Source: Nitrospirae bacterium JdFR-85 (GTDB taxonomy: Bacteria > Nitrospirota > Thermodesulfovibrionia > Thermodesulfovibrionales > JdFR-85). Taken from it: 34,919 nucleotides of DNA. The DNA lies in NCBI GenBank assembly GCA_002011745.1, contig MTOU01000047.1, positions 1 to 34,919 of the forward strand. The letters are read 5' to 3'. Position numbers and translations under genes: made by a program. A model generated the notes under the pieces. It was not told where the DNA came from and made no database searches. It saw nothing but the letters and a program-made list of their open reading frames with translations. This document shows positions 16,197-24,733 of the stretch, piece after piece (the stretch's first letter is position 1; the number at the start of each line of letters is the position of its first letter).

Positions 16197-16979
16197 ATGA
16201 TAGGTTTCATTGGTGGAGGTAACATGGCAGAGGCGATTATTGGAGGAATGAAGGTATCTAAGGAAGATATAGTGGTATCTGATAAGAGAGAAGATAGACT
16301 CCAGTATCTTAAAGAGAAGTTTGGGATTAAAACAACCACTGACAATACTGAGGTCTGTGAGATGGCTGATCTGATACTACTTGCTGTGAAGCCCCAGAAT
16401 ATAGATGAGGTGGTGAGGGAGATAAGAGACCTTCTGCATGAGGAACATTTAGTGGTTTCCATAGCAGCAGGCACAGGACTGAAGTGGCTATGTGATAGTC
16501 TCCAAAGTAGAAGAATTATAAGGGTTATGCCTAATACCCCCGCCCTTGTGGGTGAAGGAATGAGTGTAGTTTCAGCAGCTGAAGGAGTAAGTGAAGAGGA
16601 TATTCAGAGAGTTATGGATATATTTGGTTCAATAGGAGATGTTATCATAATGGATGAGGCAAAGATGGATGCAGTAACTGCTCTGAGTGGTAGTGGTCCT
16701 GCCTTTGTGGCAGAGTTTATTGAGGCAATGATAGAGGCAGGGGTTAGAGAAGGTATTGCCTATCAGGAGGCTTCCAGACTGGTGGTTCAGACTGTAAAGG
16801 GTACTGTAGAGATGTTTAAGGCTGGTATCAGTACCCATGAGATAAAAAAGATGGTGACCTCTCCTGGTGGAACTACTGCAGAGGGCCTGTATAGACTACA
16901 GAAAGGTTCTCTAAAGGCCATTCTGAAGGAGGCTATAGAGGCTGCGAGGAGAAGGTCTCAAGAGTTAAGTAGGGGGTGA
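16197..16979 (+). CDS. proC: Pyrroline-5-carboxylate reductase
   Basis: A 260-residue ProC that makes proline from pyrroline-5-carboxylate with NAD(P)H. The N-terminal Rossmann motif GFIGGGNMAEAI is followed by AVKPQN, RVMPNTPALVGEG and the C-terminal dimer/substrate motif LSGSGPAFVAEFIEAM, then SPGGTTAEGL. It starts 2 bases after the yggS stop with AGAGGAGGT inside the end of yggS. Length is slightly under the commonest 265-275, with all motifs intact. Confidence 0.97.
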   Translation: MIGFIGGGNMAEAIIGGMKVSKEDIVVSDKREDRLQYLKEKFGIKTTTDNTEVCEMADLILLAVKPQNIDEVVREIRDLLHEEHLVVSIAAGTGLKWLCDSLQSRRIIRVMPNTPALVGEGMSVVSAAEGVSEEDIQRVMDIFGSIGDVIIMDEAKMDAVTALSGSGPAFVAEFIEAMIEAGVREGIAYQEASRLVVQTVKGTVEMFKAGISTHEIKKMVTSPGGTTAEGLYRLQKGSLKAILKEAIEAARRRSQELSRG

Positions 16980-16982
16980 GGT

Positions 16983-17279
16983 ATGTTTATTATTGGTAAT
17001 CTTTTTATAGCAGTGGGGAATGTGATTGATATTCTGCTTACAATCTATATGTGGGTGATTATAATTGCTGCACTCGTGAGCTGGGTTAATCCAGACCCCT
17101 ACAATCCTATTGTAAGGTTTCTATATGGGGTTACAGACCCTGTGCTCAGACCTATAAGGAGAAGAGTAGGTGTATTTGGTGGAATTGATATATCACCGAT
17201 GATAGTAATCCTGATAATACTGTTTCTAAAGTATTTTCTTGTAAAAAGCCTTATAGATCTTGGTTACAGGATAAGATAA
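16983..17279 (+). CDS. yggT: YggT-family membrane protein
   Basis: A 98-residue integral membrane protein with two hydrophobic segments (about 3-30 and 68-95) flanking the YggT signature WVNPDPYNPIVRFLYGVTDP and RPIRRR. The family is linked to osmotic stress tolerance in enterobacteria and to the division-associated YlmG proteins elsewhere; the exact activity is unknown. It starts 3 bases after proC ends and leads into divIVA, matching the ylmE-ylmG-divIVA order seen widely. Confidence 0.93.
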   Translation: MFIIGNLFIAVGNVIDILLTIYMWVIIIAALVSWVNPDPYNPIVRFLYGVTDPVLRPIRRRVGVFGGIDISPMIVILIILFLKYFLVKSLIDLGYRIR

Positions 17280-17294
17280 GAAGGGAGGCATATT

Positions 17295-17825
17295 ATGAGA
17301 ATTACGCCACTGGACATTCAACAAAAACAGTTCCCTGTAAGATTCAGGGGCTTTGACATGGAGGAGGTCTATGCCTTCCTTGAAGTAATAAGGGAAGAGA
17401 TGGAAGACCTCATTAGGGAGAATGCTTCCCTGAAAGAACAACTGCACAGGACCGAGGCGCAGCTTCAGGAGTACAGAGAGATGGAGAACACACTGAGGGA
17501 GACATTACTTACTGCCCAACAGTTGGTCGAAGATTACAAGAGTAATGCTCGCAAGGAGGCAGAATTAATAATAAAAGAGGCAGAGATGAAGGCGGATGCG
17601 ATAATAAAAGAGGCCCAGGAGAAAGTGATTAAGATCCATGAGGATATAGTAGACCTTAAGGGTATAAGGAGACACTTTAAGGAAGAACTGAGGAGGCTTA
17701 TAGAATCACATCTCAGGATGCTGGAGTTTGATGAAGAGAGAGAAGAAGATATGGGAGAGGCTATCACAACCGAAGAACCTAAACAGGAGGAGGCAGAAGA
17801 GGACAGTGAAGTACAGGGCACCTAA
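17295..17825 (+). CDS. divIVA: DivIVA-domain coiled-coil protein
   Basis: A 176-residue protein starting with the DivIVA lipid-binding segment (ITPLDIQQKQFPVRFRGFDM, conserved F and R) followed by a long coiled coil with a charged, Lys/Glu-rich AEL-IKEAEMKAD repeat region and an acidic tail. DivIVA proteins gather at curved membrane and organise division or polar growth. SD AAGGGAGG lies before the ATG. The C-terminal 20 bases overlap the start of hisS in another frame. In Gram-negative relatives this is usually annotated only as a DivIVA-domain protein. Confidence 0.92.
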   Translation: MRITPLDIQQKQFPVRFRGFDMEEVYAFLEVIREEMEDLIRENASLKEQLHRTEAQLQEYREMENTLRETLLTAQQLVEDYKSNARKEAELIIKEAEMKADAIIKEAQEKVIKIHEDIVDLKGIRRHFKEELRRLIESHLRMLEFDEEREEDMGEAITTEEPKQEEAEEDSEVQGT

Positions 17826-19056
17826 GGGTGTTCAGGATATATTTCCTCCAGAGGTCTATGTATGGCAGGAAGTAGAGAAAAAGGCGAAAGAAGTCTTCTC
17901 TGTTTACGGATACTCAGAGGTAAGGACACCTATAATAGAGTTTACAGAGGTCTTTACCAGAAGCATAGGTGAGGATACTGACATAGTTGAAAAGGAGATG
18001 TATACCTTCAGTGACAGGGCAGGCAGAAGCATCACCCTCAGGCCTGAAGGTACAGCCTCTGTAGTAAGAGCATATGTACAACACCATCTCTATAATTTAC
18101 CCTCTCCCCAAAAGTTCTTTTATTTAGGACCGATGTTCAGGTATGAGAGACCTCAAAAGGGCAGATACAGACAGTTTCATCAAATTGGGGCAGAGTGTTT
18201 TGGTGAGGATGACCCAAGAGTGGATGCAGAGTTGATTGAGATGCTTAAGAGATTTCTTGAAGAGGTAGGGCTCAGTGGACTTAATTTTGAACTCAACTCA
18301 ATAGGATGTAGAAAATGCCGACCAGAATACAGGGATGTCCTGATAGGGTTTCTTGCAGAAAGGGTGGAGCACCTCTGCAATGACTGTATCAGAAGATACA
18401 GAAGGAATCCTCTGAGAGTACTTGATTGTAAACTTGAAGGCTGTAGGAAAACAACAGAAAGTGCTCCTCAGATTCCAGATTATCTCTGCACTGAATGTAA
18501 GGAACATTTCGGTGCTCTCCAGCAGTATCTTCAGAGACTGAATGTGTCCTATACTGTTAATCCAAGGATGGTGAGGGGACTGGACTACTATACAAGGACC
18601 ACTTTTGAGGTGACATCAGAATCACTGGGTGCACAGAATGCAGTTGCTGCTGGAGGAAGATATGATGGGCTTGTAGAGGAGTTTGGAGGTCCTTCAACCC
18701 CTGCAATAGGTTTTGCTGTGGGTATGGAGAGACTAACCACTCTGCTTATGGAACAGAGAGAGATACAACCTCCAGGGTTGTTGGGCTTCTTTGCAACTAT
18801 GGGCGAAGAGGCAGAGGAAAAGGCCTTCTTCTTGGTGTCTGAACTAAGAAAAAAGGGGTTCTGGGTGGAGATGGATTACAGAGGTAAATCACTGAAGAGT
18901 CAATTCCGGAAGGCAGACAGACTTGGCTCAAGGTATGTATTTATCATAGGCGAAGATGAGATCCAGAAAGGGGTTATAAAGTATAAAAGGATGAGTGATG
19001 GTGCTCAGGGTGAGGTGCCAGAGGAAGAGTTTATCAATTTTCTCACATCTGTATAA
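17806..19056 (+). CDS. hisS: Histidyl-tRNA synthetase
   Basis: A class II synthetase charging tRNA-His. Motifs: motif 1 region VRTPIIEF, motif 2 FRYERPQKGRYRQFHQIGAE, the His-specific VRGLDYYTRTTFE and AAGGRYDGLVEEFGG, motif 3 IGFAVGMERL and a C-terminal anticodon-binding domain. A longer in-frame ORF reaches back to 17728, but its added residues are a frame-shifted reading of divIVA. GTG at 17806 gives 416 residues, the family length, begins VKYRAPKGVQDIFP and has AGGAGGAGG upstream. The gene overlaps divIVA by 20 bases and its 3' end overlaps aat (opposite strand) by 52 bases. Confidence 0.96.
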   Translation: MKYRAPKGVQDIFPPEVYVWQEVEKKAKEVFSVYGYSEVRTPIIEFTEVFTRSIGEDTDIVEKEMYTFSDRAGRSITLRPEGTASVVRAYVQHHLYNLPSPQKFFYLGPMFRYERPQKGRYRQFHQIGAECFGEDDPRVDAELIEMLKRFLEEVGLSGLNFELNSIGCRKCRPEYRDVLIGFLAERVEHLCNDCIRRYRRNPLRVLDCKLEGCRKTTESAPQIPDYLCTECKEHFGALQQYLQRLNVSYTVNPRMVRGLDYYTRTTFEVTSESLGAQNAVAAGGRYDGLVEEFGGPSTPAIGFAVGMERLTTLLMEQREIQPPGLLGFFATMGEEAEEKAFFLVSELRKKGFWVEMDYRGKSLKSQFRKADRLGSRYVFIIGEDEIQKGVIKYKRMSDGAQGEVPEEEFINFLTSV

Positions 19057-19736
19057 TCAACCCTCCATCTGCCTCTACGAGTGGGAACCTTGAGAGCTTC
19101 TTCAAGCATTCTAAGAAACTCCTCACGTGGTATCTCCTTGGCTCCAAAACGTATCATATGCTCAGTTCTCACCTGGCAATCAATGAAATGGAAATTCCAT
19201 CTTTTTAGCTGAAATACAAGGGCAACAAACGCTACCTTTGATGCATCATTTATCCTTCTGAACATACTCTCACCAAAGAATGCAGCTCCAAGACTTACAC
19301 CATACAGTCCACCTACAAGCTCTCCATCTTTCCATGTCTCTACTGAGTGTGCATATCCTTCATGGTGCAGTCTAATATAGGCCCTTATCATATCCTTAGT
19401 AAGCCAAGTATCACCATCCTTCCTCAGGTGTACATCCCTACAAGCAAGTATCACTTCTTCAAAGGCTTTATCCATGCTTACCTGAAAAATTCCCTTTTTG
19501 ATGGTCTGTCTAAGACTCCGGGATACTCTCAGTTCATTAGGAATCAAAATAGGTCTTGGATCAGGAGACCACCATAGTACTGGAGAGCCTTCTGAATACC
19601 ATGGAAATATACCCATCCTGTAGGCAGTAAGCAGTCGTTCTACAGATAGGTCCCCACCAACTGCAAGCAGACCATCCTCATCTGCATACTCTGGTGGGGG
19701 GAAAATGGTCTCTTCTGTCAGATAAAATACAGGCAT
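19005..19736 (-). CDS. aat: Leucyl/phenylalanyl-tRNA-protein transferase
   Basis: A 243-residue Aat that adds Leu or Phe to N-terminal Arg/Lys of proteins, marking them for ClpAP (N-degron pathway). Motifs: GLLAVGGDLSVERLLTAYR, GIFPWY, WWSPDPR, HSVETW, LVGGLYGVSLGAAFFGESMF and FIDCQ. The open frame extends upstream to 20072, but that part lacks family similarity; the ATG at 19736 gives the correct N-terminus MPVFYLTEETIFPPP. TATAAT lies 13 bases upstream and there is no clear Shine-Dalgarno, so the leader is tiny. The last 17 codons lie antisense to the end of hisS. Confidence 0.94.
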   Translation of the reverse strand: MPVFYLTEETIFPPPEYADEDGLLAVGGDLSVERLLTAYRMGIFPWYSEGSPVLWWSPDPRPILIPNELRVSRSLRQTIKKGIFQVSMDKAFEEVILACRDVHLRKDGDTWLTKDMIRAYIRLHHEGYAHSVETWKDGELVGGLYGVSLGAAFFGESMFRRINDASKVAFVALVFQLKRWNFHFIDCQVRTEHMIRFGAKEIPREEFLRMLEEALKVPTRRGRWRVDYTDVRKLINSSSGTSP

Positions 19737-19749
19737 TCTTGTTAATTTT

Positions 19750-19755
19750 ATTATA
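19750..19755 (-). promoter_or_regulatory. Extended -10 promoter of aat
   Basis: The minus strand reads TGT-TATAAT, with the hexamer ending 13 bases before the aat ATG. A start about 7 bases beyond it would leave a leader of some 6 bases, too short for a Shine-Dalgarno sequence. No good -35 is visible. Confidence 0.5.
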
Positions 19756-19816
19756 ACAAAGAATATTATCCCGAATTTTGGTAACGGGCAGTAGTGATAA
19801 CAAGGATGAAGTGAGT

Positions 19817-19822
19817 TATAAT
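19817..19822 (+). promoter_or_regulatory. -10 promoter element of the lipoate ligase gene
   Basis: A perfect TATAAT ends 7 bases before the ATG of the lipoate ligase gene. No convincing -35 was found at 16-18 bases and no Shine-Dalgarno sequence lies in the gap, so a leaderless message is predicted. The region is shared with the divergent aat promoter, about 60 bases away. Confidence 0.5.
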
Positions 19823-19829
19823 TAGATTT

Positions 19830-20618
19830 ATGTATTGGCGAGTTGTGGATACAGGACATCTCGATGCTTACAGTAACATGGCAATAGATGAAGCAGTTTC
19901 TGTAGCAGTTAGAACAGAAAAGGCACCACCTACACTGAGATTCTATATGTGGAAGGACTTTTCTGTGAGTATAGGACAGTTCCAGAGAATCGCAGAGGTT
20001 GATACACTTTTCTGTAGAAAGGAGAATATACCAGTTGTTAGACGCCCTACAGGTGGAAGGGCAATTCTTCATGGTACAGACCTGACATACAGCTTTTCAG
20101 CACCTAATATACCCCCTTTCTTTTCTGAAGGGCTTCTTAGTACTTACTCTCACCTGAGCAAGGCATTCTATATTGCCTTCCGTGCTCTGGACTTTGATGT
20201 AAGGATCAGTTCACGGAGAGAAAAGGGGCGGGTTCTCACTGGAAGTCCTCTCTGTTTTCAGTCTGTATCTTATGGTGAGATTACAATTTTGGGACGTAAG
20301 GTGATGGGTTCTGCACAGAAGAGATGGAAGGATGGGTTTCTACAACAGGGAAGTATTATGCTCACCATTGAAGGTGCTCTCATGAAAAGTGTCTTCAGAG
20401 AAACAGAAAAAGAAAGTATTGCCCAGACAATGATAGGTTTAGCAGAAGTTAATCCCTCTGTTAACCTTGAAGACCTAAAAGAAGCGATAGTTAATGCCTT
20501 TCAGGAAGTCTTTGGAGTAAGCCTTAGAATAGATAACCTTAGCAGATATGAAAAGGACCTTGCAGATAGACTCAAGGAGGAAAAGTATCTAAGTCCTGAG
20601 TGGACAGAAAAGAGATAA
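19830..20618 (+). CDS. Lipoate-protein ligase A family protein (lipoyl/octanoyl transfer)
   Basis: A 262-residue BPL/LplA-fold enzyme with NMAIDEAV, the RFYMWKDFSVSIGQFQ strand, the substrate-loop motif RRPTGGRAILHGTDLTYSF and the catalytic-lysine region GRKVMGSAQKR. It transfers lipoate or octanoate to lipoyl domains such as glycine cleavage H protein or 2-oxoacid dehydrogenases. The short C-terminal accessory part and overall length also fit LipM/LipL-type octanoyltransferases, so ligase versus amidotransferase cannot be decided here. It ends one base away from the convergent rel gene, with no room for a terminator. Confidence 0.9.
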   Translation: MYWRVVDTGHLDAYSNMAIDEAVSVAVRTEKAPPTLRFYMWKDFSVSIGQFQRIAEVDTLFCRKENIPVVRRPTGGRAILHGTDLTYSFSAPNIPPFFSEGLLSTYSHLSKAFYIAFRALDFDVRISSRREKGRVLTGSPLCFQSVSYGEITILGRKVMGSAQKRWKDGFLQQGSIMLTIEGALMKSVFRETEKESIAQTMIGLAEVNPSVNLEDLKEAIVNAFQEVFGVSLRIDNLSRYEKDLADRLKEEKYLSPEWTEKR

Positions 20619-20619
20619 A

Positions 20620-22761
20620 TTATCTTCTCACACTTAATACCCCATCAGTGGATGCTATCTTTTGTGTCAGTATATGTAACTGGTTGCGATCTTTTACCTC
20701 AAGGATTATAGTGAGATAGGCCCTCCTGTCATGGGTTGTATTTGCTTGAAGATGCGAGATATTCACATTCATTGATGATATCAATGCACTGAGACTTGCA
20801 AGAATACCTGGTCTATCTACTGTTTCAACGAACAGTCTTGCAGGTGCTGTGGAATTCTCCTCTGAGACCCAATCTACCTCTATAAGTCTTTCGTCATCTA
20901 CAGCTATCCTCTGGAGATTTGGGCAATCCTTTCTATGGATTGTAACCCCTTTGCCCCTTGTTACAAAACCTACGAGATAGTCTCCAGGCACAGGATAACA
21001 ACATCTTGCAGTATGATAGAGAATATCATCTATGCCCTTGATCTTTATTCCTCTTGTAGGTTCAACTTTTTTTGTGTGTTTTACCTTGAGTTCTTCTTCA
21101 TCTTCTTTTTCTTCATGTTTGAGTCTGTTTATTACCTGCTGTGCTGATATCTTTGCATAGCCTATTGAAACGAGAAGGTCTTCTCTACTTTTGAGACTGA
21201 AAGAATGTGCCACCTTTTCCATTTCGTCGGACTTAATTAGAGAAGGACTGAGATTTCTCTTTCTCAACTCCTCTTCAAGTATTCTGTAGCCAAGTTCATA
21301 ACTCTGTTTTCTCTCCTCTGACTTGATCCACTGTCTTATTCTTGTTCTTGCACGTTGTGTAACCACAAAGTTTAGCCAGTCCCTACTTGGACCATGGTTT
21401 GGTGAGGTAATAATCTCCACAGTATCTCCGCTCTGGAGCTGATAACGGAGAGGAACAATTCTACCATTAACCCTTGCTCCAATACATCTGTGTCCCACTT
21501 CTGTATGAATGGCATAGGCAAAATCAACAGGTGTGGCACCAGCAGGCAGTTCCTTGATATCCCCTTTTGGGGTAAAAACATAGACCACATCGGGTACAAC
21601 TTCACCTTTAACCATCTCAAGAAACTCTCGTGCATCCTTGAGGTCCTTCTGTGAATGTATCAGCTCTCTTAACCATTTTATGTATTTTGCGTCCTTTTCC
21701 AACACATGTCCGCCCTCTTTGTACATCCAGTGGGCTGCTATTCCTTCCTCTGCTATCCTGTGCATATCATATGTTCTTATCTGAAATTCGACTCTTTCGC
21801 CTTTTGGTCCAATTACAGAGGTATGCAGTGATTGATACATATTTGATTTTGGCAGGGCAATATAGTCTTTAAACCGGCCAGGTATGGGTTTCCACAGAGA
21901 ATGTATAAGTCCCAGTATTTCATAGCAGCGCCTTTCAGTATCTGTAATTATTCTTAGACCAAGTACATCATAGACCTGTTCAAAAGGTATCCTTTGTATC
22001 TGCATCTTCCGATATATACCATATAGATGCTTCACCCTTCCTGTAACCTCTCCAGGTATATTATTCTCTTTGAGTTTCTCTCTTACTATCTCTGCAACCT
22101 CTTCTATATAACCCTCCTGTTCTTCTTTCCTCTTTGCTACCTTTTTCAAAAGAGATTTGTATATGTCAGGATAGAGATACTTAAAGCTTAGGTCCTCAAA
22201 CTCTGTTCTCATCCAGCCGATTCCGAGTCTGTTGGCAAGAGGTGCATAGATCTCAAGTGTTTCCTGTGCAATTCTTCTTTGTTTACTGGGAGGTAGATAC
22301 TGGAGTGTCCTCATGTTATGTAATCTGTCAGCAAACTTTATCATAATAACTCTGATATCCTCTGCCATAGCGAGAAACATCTTTCTGAAATTTTCTGCCT
22401 GAGCATCTTCTTTCGTCTTGAATTCCATTTTACTCAATTTAGTGAGGGAGCCCACCAAAAAGGCCACATCTTTGCCGAATAGTTCTTCTATATCCTTTAG
22501 ATTAGTTTCTGTATCTTCCACTGTGTCATGAAGAAGTCCTGCGATGATGGTTGTTGTATCCATATGCATATCTGCAAGAATAGAGGCAACCTGAAGAGGA
22601 TGATCAATATAGGGTGTGCCTTCAACCCTTTTCTGGCTGCAGTGCGCTTCATGGGAGAAGTAGTAGGCCTTTCTTAGTAGAGCAATATCGGCCTTTGGAT
22701 TGTATGTTTTTACCTTGGCAGATAGTTCATCAAATGTGATAAGCTTATAATTCGTCTTCAT
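20620..22761 (-). CDS. relA/spoT: Bifunctional (p)ppGpp synthetase/hydrolase (Rel/SpoT)
   Basis: A 713-residue long RSH protein. N-terminal HD hydrolase domain with H54, H78-D79 and E82-D83 (HDTVEDT) intact; synthetase domain with RFKD (296-299), LPKSNMYQSLHTSV and FQIRT; then TGS (about 390-450), a conserved-cysteine segment (TARCCYPVPGD) and a C-terminal ACT domain (about 645-713). RFKD rather than ExDD and the intact HD residues indicate both synthesis and hydrolysis of the alarmone. It appears to be a single bifunctional Rel. A good promoter lies so close to the ATG that the mRNA is probably leaderless. Confidence 0.97.
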   Translation of the reverse strand: MKTNYKLITFDELSAKVKTYNPKADIALLRKAYYFSHEAHCSQKRVEGTPYIDHPLQVASILADMHMDTTTIIAGLLHDTVEDTETNLKDIEELFGKDVAFLVGSLTKLSKMEFKTKEDAQAENFRKMFLAMAEDIRVIMIKFADRLHNMRTLQYLPPSKQRRIAQETLEIYAPLANRLGIGWMRTEFEDLSFKYLYPDIYKSLLKKVAKRKEEQEGYIEEVAEIVREKLKENNIPGEVTGRVKHLYGIYRKMQIQRIPFEQVYDVLGLRIITDTERRCYEILGLIHSLWKPIPGRFKDYIALPKSNMYQSLHTSVIGPKGERVEFQIRTYDMHRIAEEGIAAHWMYKEGGHVLEKDAKYIKWLRELIHSQKDLKDAREFLEMVKGEVVPDVVYVFTPKGDIKELPAGATPVDFAYAIHTEVGHRCIGARVNGRIVPLRYQLQSGDTVEIITSPNHGPSRDWLNFVVTQRARTRIRQWIKSEERKQSYELGYRILEEELRKRNLSPSLIKSDEMEKVAHSFSLKSREDLLVSIGYAKISAQQVINRLKHEEKEDEEELKVKHTKKVEPTRGIKIKGIDDILYHTARCCYPVPGDYLVGFVTRGKGVTIHRKDCPNLQRIAVDDERLIEVDWVSEENSTAPARLFVETVDRPGILASLSALISSMNVNISHLQANTTHDRRAYLTIILEVKDRNQLHILTQKIASTDGVLSVRR

Positions 22762-22767
22762 AATCTT

Positions 22768-22796
22768 ATAATAAAACCTTCTATGGATTTATTCAA
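22768..22796 (-). promoter_or_regulatory. Promoter of the rel gene
   Basis: On the minus strand TTGAAT (22791-22796), a 17-base spacer and TATTAT (22768-22773) are followed after 6 bases by the ATG. This is the clearest leaderless layout in the window: both boxes are good, spacing is ideal, the predicted +1 is the A of ATG, and there is no Shine-Dalgarno sequence. Confidence 0.7.
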
Positions 22797-22901
22797 GATG
22801 TTAGAGCTTCTACCGATAACGAAAGAGGTCTTGTGCTGGAGTTAACGGCAAGTTAGGGAATTCCAAGATGAAGAAATATTATAAAGGGCGGCAAAAAACT
22901 T

Positions 22902-22978
<77 letters not shown>

Positions 22979-22984
22979 ATATTT

Positions 22985-23014
22985 ATAATAAAAAACCCTC
23001 TATTTTTTTGTCAA
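22985..23014 (-). promoter_or_regulatory. Promoter of the initiator tRNA
   Basis: On the minus strand a perfect TTGACA (23009-23014), an 18-base spacer and TATTAT (22985-22990), with the tRNA 5' end only 6 bases beyond. The predicted transcription start therefore falls at or within a base or two of position 1 of the mature tRNA. The -35 overlaps the TGA stop codon of the flavoprotein gene. Confidence 0.72.
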
Positions 23015-24231
23015 TCTAACATAGGGCTCATAATATCCACATATGATAGAGTTCCAGCAATTGCTTTGTCTTTCAGATTGCCGAGAGTTATTTTATTTTT
23101 TATCAGACTCGCATAAAGTCCTGCCTTCTCTACTTCTCCCATGAAGACCGCACCAACAAGCTTGTCATCGCTAAAAAGGAGTCTTCTGTAACCATTCGGG
23201 AGAGTGGATACATGGGTTTCGCATACATCTGACTCAATTACTCCCACAGAGATGAAAGGTATTCCCAGGATCTCTGTGGCATTCATTACTGAAAGAAACC
23301 CACTGTATCTGAGTTTCTGGCCTGCCATGTTGCTGCCTGCAATCCTTCCCATCTCTTCCGCATTGCTCCAGAGTCCACTTACTGCTTGGGAGCCAGTAAC
23401 TATATCAACATACTCAACCACATCCCCTGCAGCATATATATCAGGAATACTACACTGAAGGGTCTCATTGACAACAATCCCCCTTTTTATCTCTATGCCG
23501 GAGTCTTTTAGAAAATCCACAGAGGGCTTCACACCTATGGCAATCAGTACTAGATCTGCATCCAGCACTTTCCCCGATGAGAGCTTCACAGCCTTGACAC
23601 TCCCTTCTTCAGATACTATCTCTTCCACTGTTTCGGATGTGTATACAGAGACTCCTTCTCTCTCAACAGCCTGCCTTATGGTGTCTGCTCCAGCGCTGTC
23701 AAGTCTTCCCTTCAGGATATGTTCAAGCATCTCCACGATTGTGACCTTCAGTCCAATGCCTCTCAGTGCAAGAGCGCCCTTTATACCCACGAGCCCGCCG
23801 CCTATTACTACCGCCTTCTTTCTGCCCGTAGCATACCCTTTTATATTTACTGCATCGGCGTATGTCCTGAGGGTAAACACACCTTCAGAGTTAATGCCCT
23901 CAATGGATGGTAGTATCGGGGTGCCTCCAGTTGATATTAATAATCTGTCATAAGTGATGCTCTGTCCATTGGACAGAATAAGTTCTTTTTTGTCTGGATC
24001 CAGTCCTTCTGCCCTTGCATGGATGACCTCAACCCTGAACTCACTTGCAGGGTCATCGGGAAAGGTGATGTCAATCTCTCTGTCTTCTATTAACAAGGGT
24101 ATAAGGGGACGATAATAAGGAGCCTTCTTCTCGTCGGTCACGGCAACGATTTCTGCATCAGGTTGAATTTGTCTGATGGCTCTTGAGGCAGAAACACCGG
24201 CTATACTGTATCCCACTATTAGATAACGCAT
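23011..24231 (-). CDS. FAD/NAD(P)-dependent oxidoreductase of the CO dehydrogenase cluster
   Basis: A 406-residue two-dinucleotide-fold flavoprotein of the pyridine nucleotide-disulfide oxidoreductase class 2 type, resembling NADH-dependent ferredoxin/rubredoxin reductases and the N-terminal part of NirB. It shows an N-terminal FAD site (GYSIAGVSA), STGGTP, a central NAD site (VIGGGLVGIKGALAL, ending in VEM, an acid that favours NADH) and the second FAD motif DIYAAGDVVEY. No redox-active disulfide is apparent. It follows the cooF-like gene directly and most likely takes electrons from CO via CooF to reduce NAD(P)+. The same trio (CODH, CooF, FNOR) is known from other anaerobes. Confidence 0.92.
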   Translation of the reverse strand: MRYLIVGYSIAGVSASRAIRQIQPDAEIVAVTDEKKAPYYRPLIPLLIEDREIDITFPDDPASEFRVEVIHARAEGLDPDKKELILSNGQSITYDRLLISTGGTPILPSIEGINSEGVFTLRTYADAVNIKGYATGRKKAVVIGGGLVGIKGALALRGIGLKVTIVEMLEHILKGRLDSAGADTIRQAVEREGVSVYTSETVEEIVSEEGSVKAVKLSSGKVLDADLVLIAIGVKPSVDFLKDSGIEIKRGIVVNETLQCSIPDIYAAGDVVEYVDIVTGSQAVSGLWSNAEEMGRIAGSNMAGQKLRYSGFLSVMNATEILGIPFISVGVIESDVCETHVSTLPNGYRRLLFSDDKLVGAVFMGEVEKAGLYASLIKNKITLGNLKDKAIAGTLSYVDIMSPMLD

Positions 24232-24723
24232 TTATGCCTCCCCCATTGCAGCCTGAAGAAGCACCTTCTTCCTCTTATCAGCAGACAGTTCATCCACATC
24301 CTTGAGTACCAGAGCACCTGTGGGACAGGCATTCACACAGGCTGGTACATCCAGTTTGTGACACCTGTCACACTTTACTGCAATACGGGCATCCTTGTCT
24401 CTTGTTATAACCCCGAATGGGCACACCATTATGCAGGTCCAACAACCTATACACCTTTCCTTCCGTCTCCTCACAAAGCCCTTCTCATCCTTGTAAAGGC
24501 ATCCACTTATACACGCCCTGAGACAGGGGGCGTCCTCACAGTGCCTGCAGATCACAGGCATCTTTATACCCTCGGCCTGTTCAACAAAGAGCCTCTTCTT
24601 AGGAGGAGGTGACTGAAGCACTGCTGAAAAGAGGTTCTTGTCCTTTGAATGCTGTACAGCACATCCAATCTCACAGCTTCTGCATCCCATACATCTTTCT
24701 GGTCTCACAAATACCTGATTCAT
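24232..24723 (-). CDS. cooF: CooF-like 4Fe-4S electron-transfer protein
   Basis: A 163-residue polyferredoxin of the CooF/HycB/DmsB type with sixteen cluster cysteines in four groups: CMGCRSCEIGC, CRHCEDAPCLRAC, CIGCWTCIMVC and CDRCHKLDVPACVNACP. It accepts electrons from the CO dehydrogenase B/D clusters and passes them on, here probably to the adjacent flavoprotein. It starts 10 bases after cooS and abuts the oxidoreductase gene. There is no Tat or Sec signal, so it is cytoplasmic. The name is by family and context; HycB-like proteins of other complexes look similar. Confidence 0.9.
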   Translation of the reverse strand: MNQVFVRPERCMGCRSCEIGCAVQHSKDKNLFSAVLQSPPPKKRLFVEQAEGIKMPVICRHCEDAPCLRACISGCLYKDEKGFVRRRKERCIGCWTCIMVCPFGVITRDKDARIAVKCDRCHKLDVPACVNACPTGALVLKDVDELSADKRKKVLLQAAMGEA

Positions 24724-24733
24724 CAGACACCTC

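Noticed and set aside
17728-17805. Longer hisS start
   Set aside because: The extra residues are the shifted frame of divIVA; GTG 17806 gives the family N-terminus and has a Shine-Dalgarno sequence.
19737-20072. Long N-terminal extension of Aat
   Set aside because: The added frame runs antisense through the lipoate ligase gene, has no family similarity, and the normal Aat N-terminus begins at 19736.
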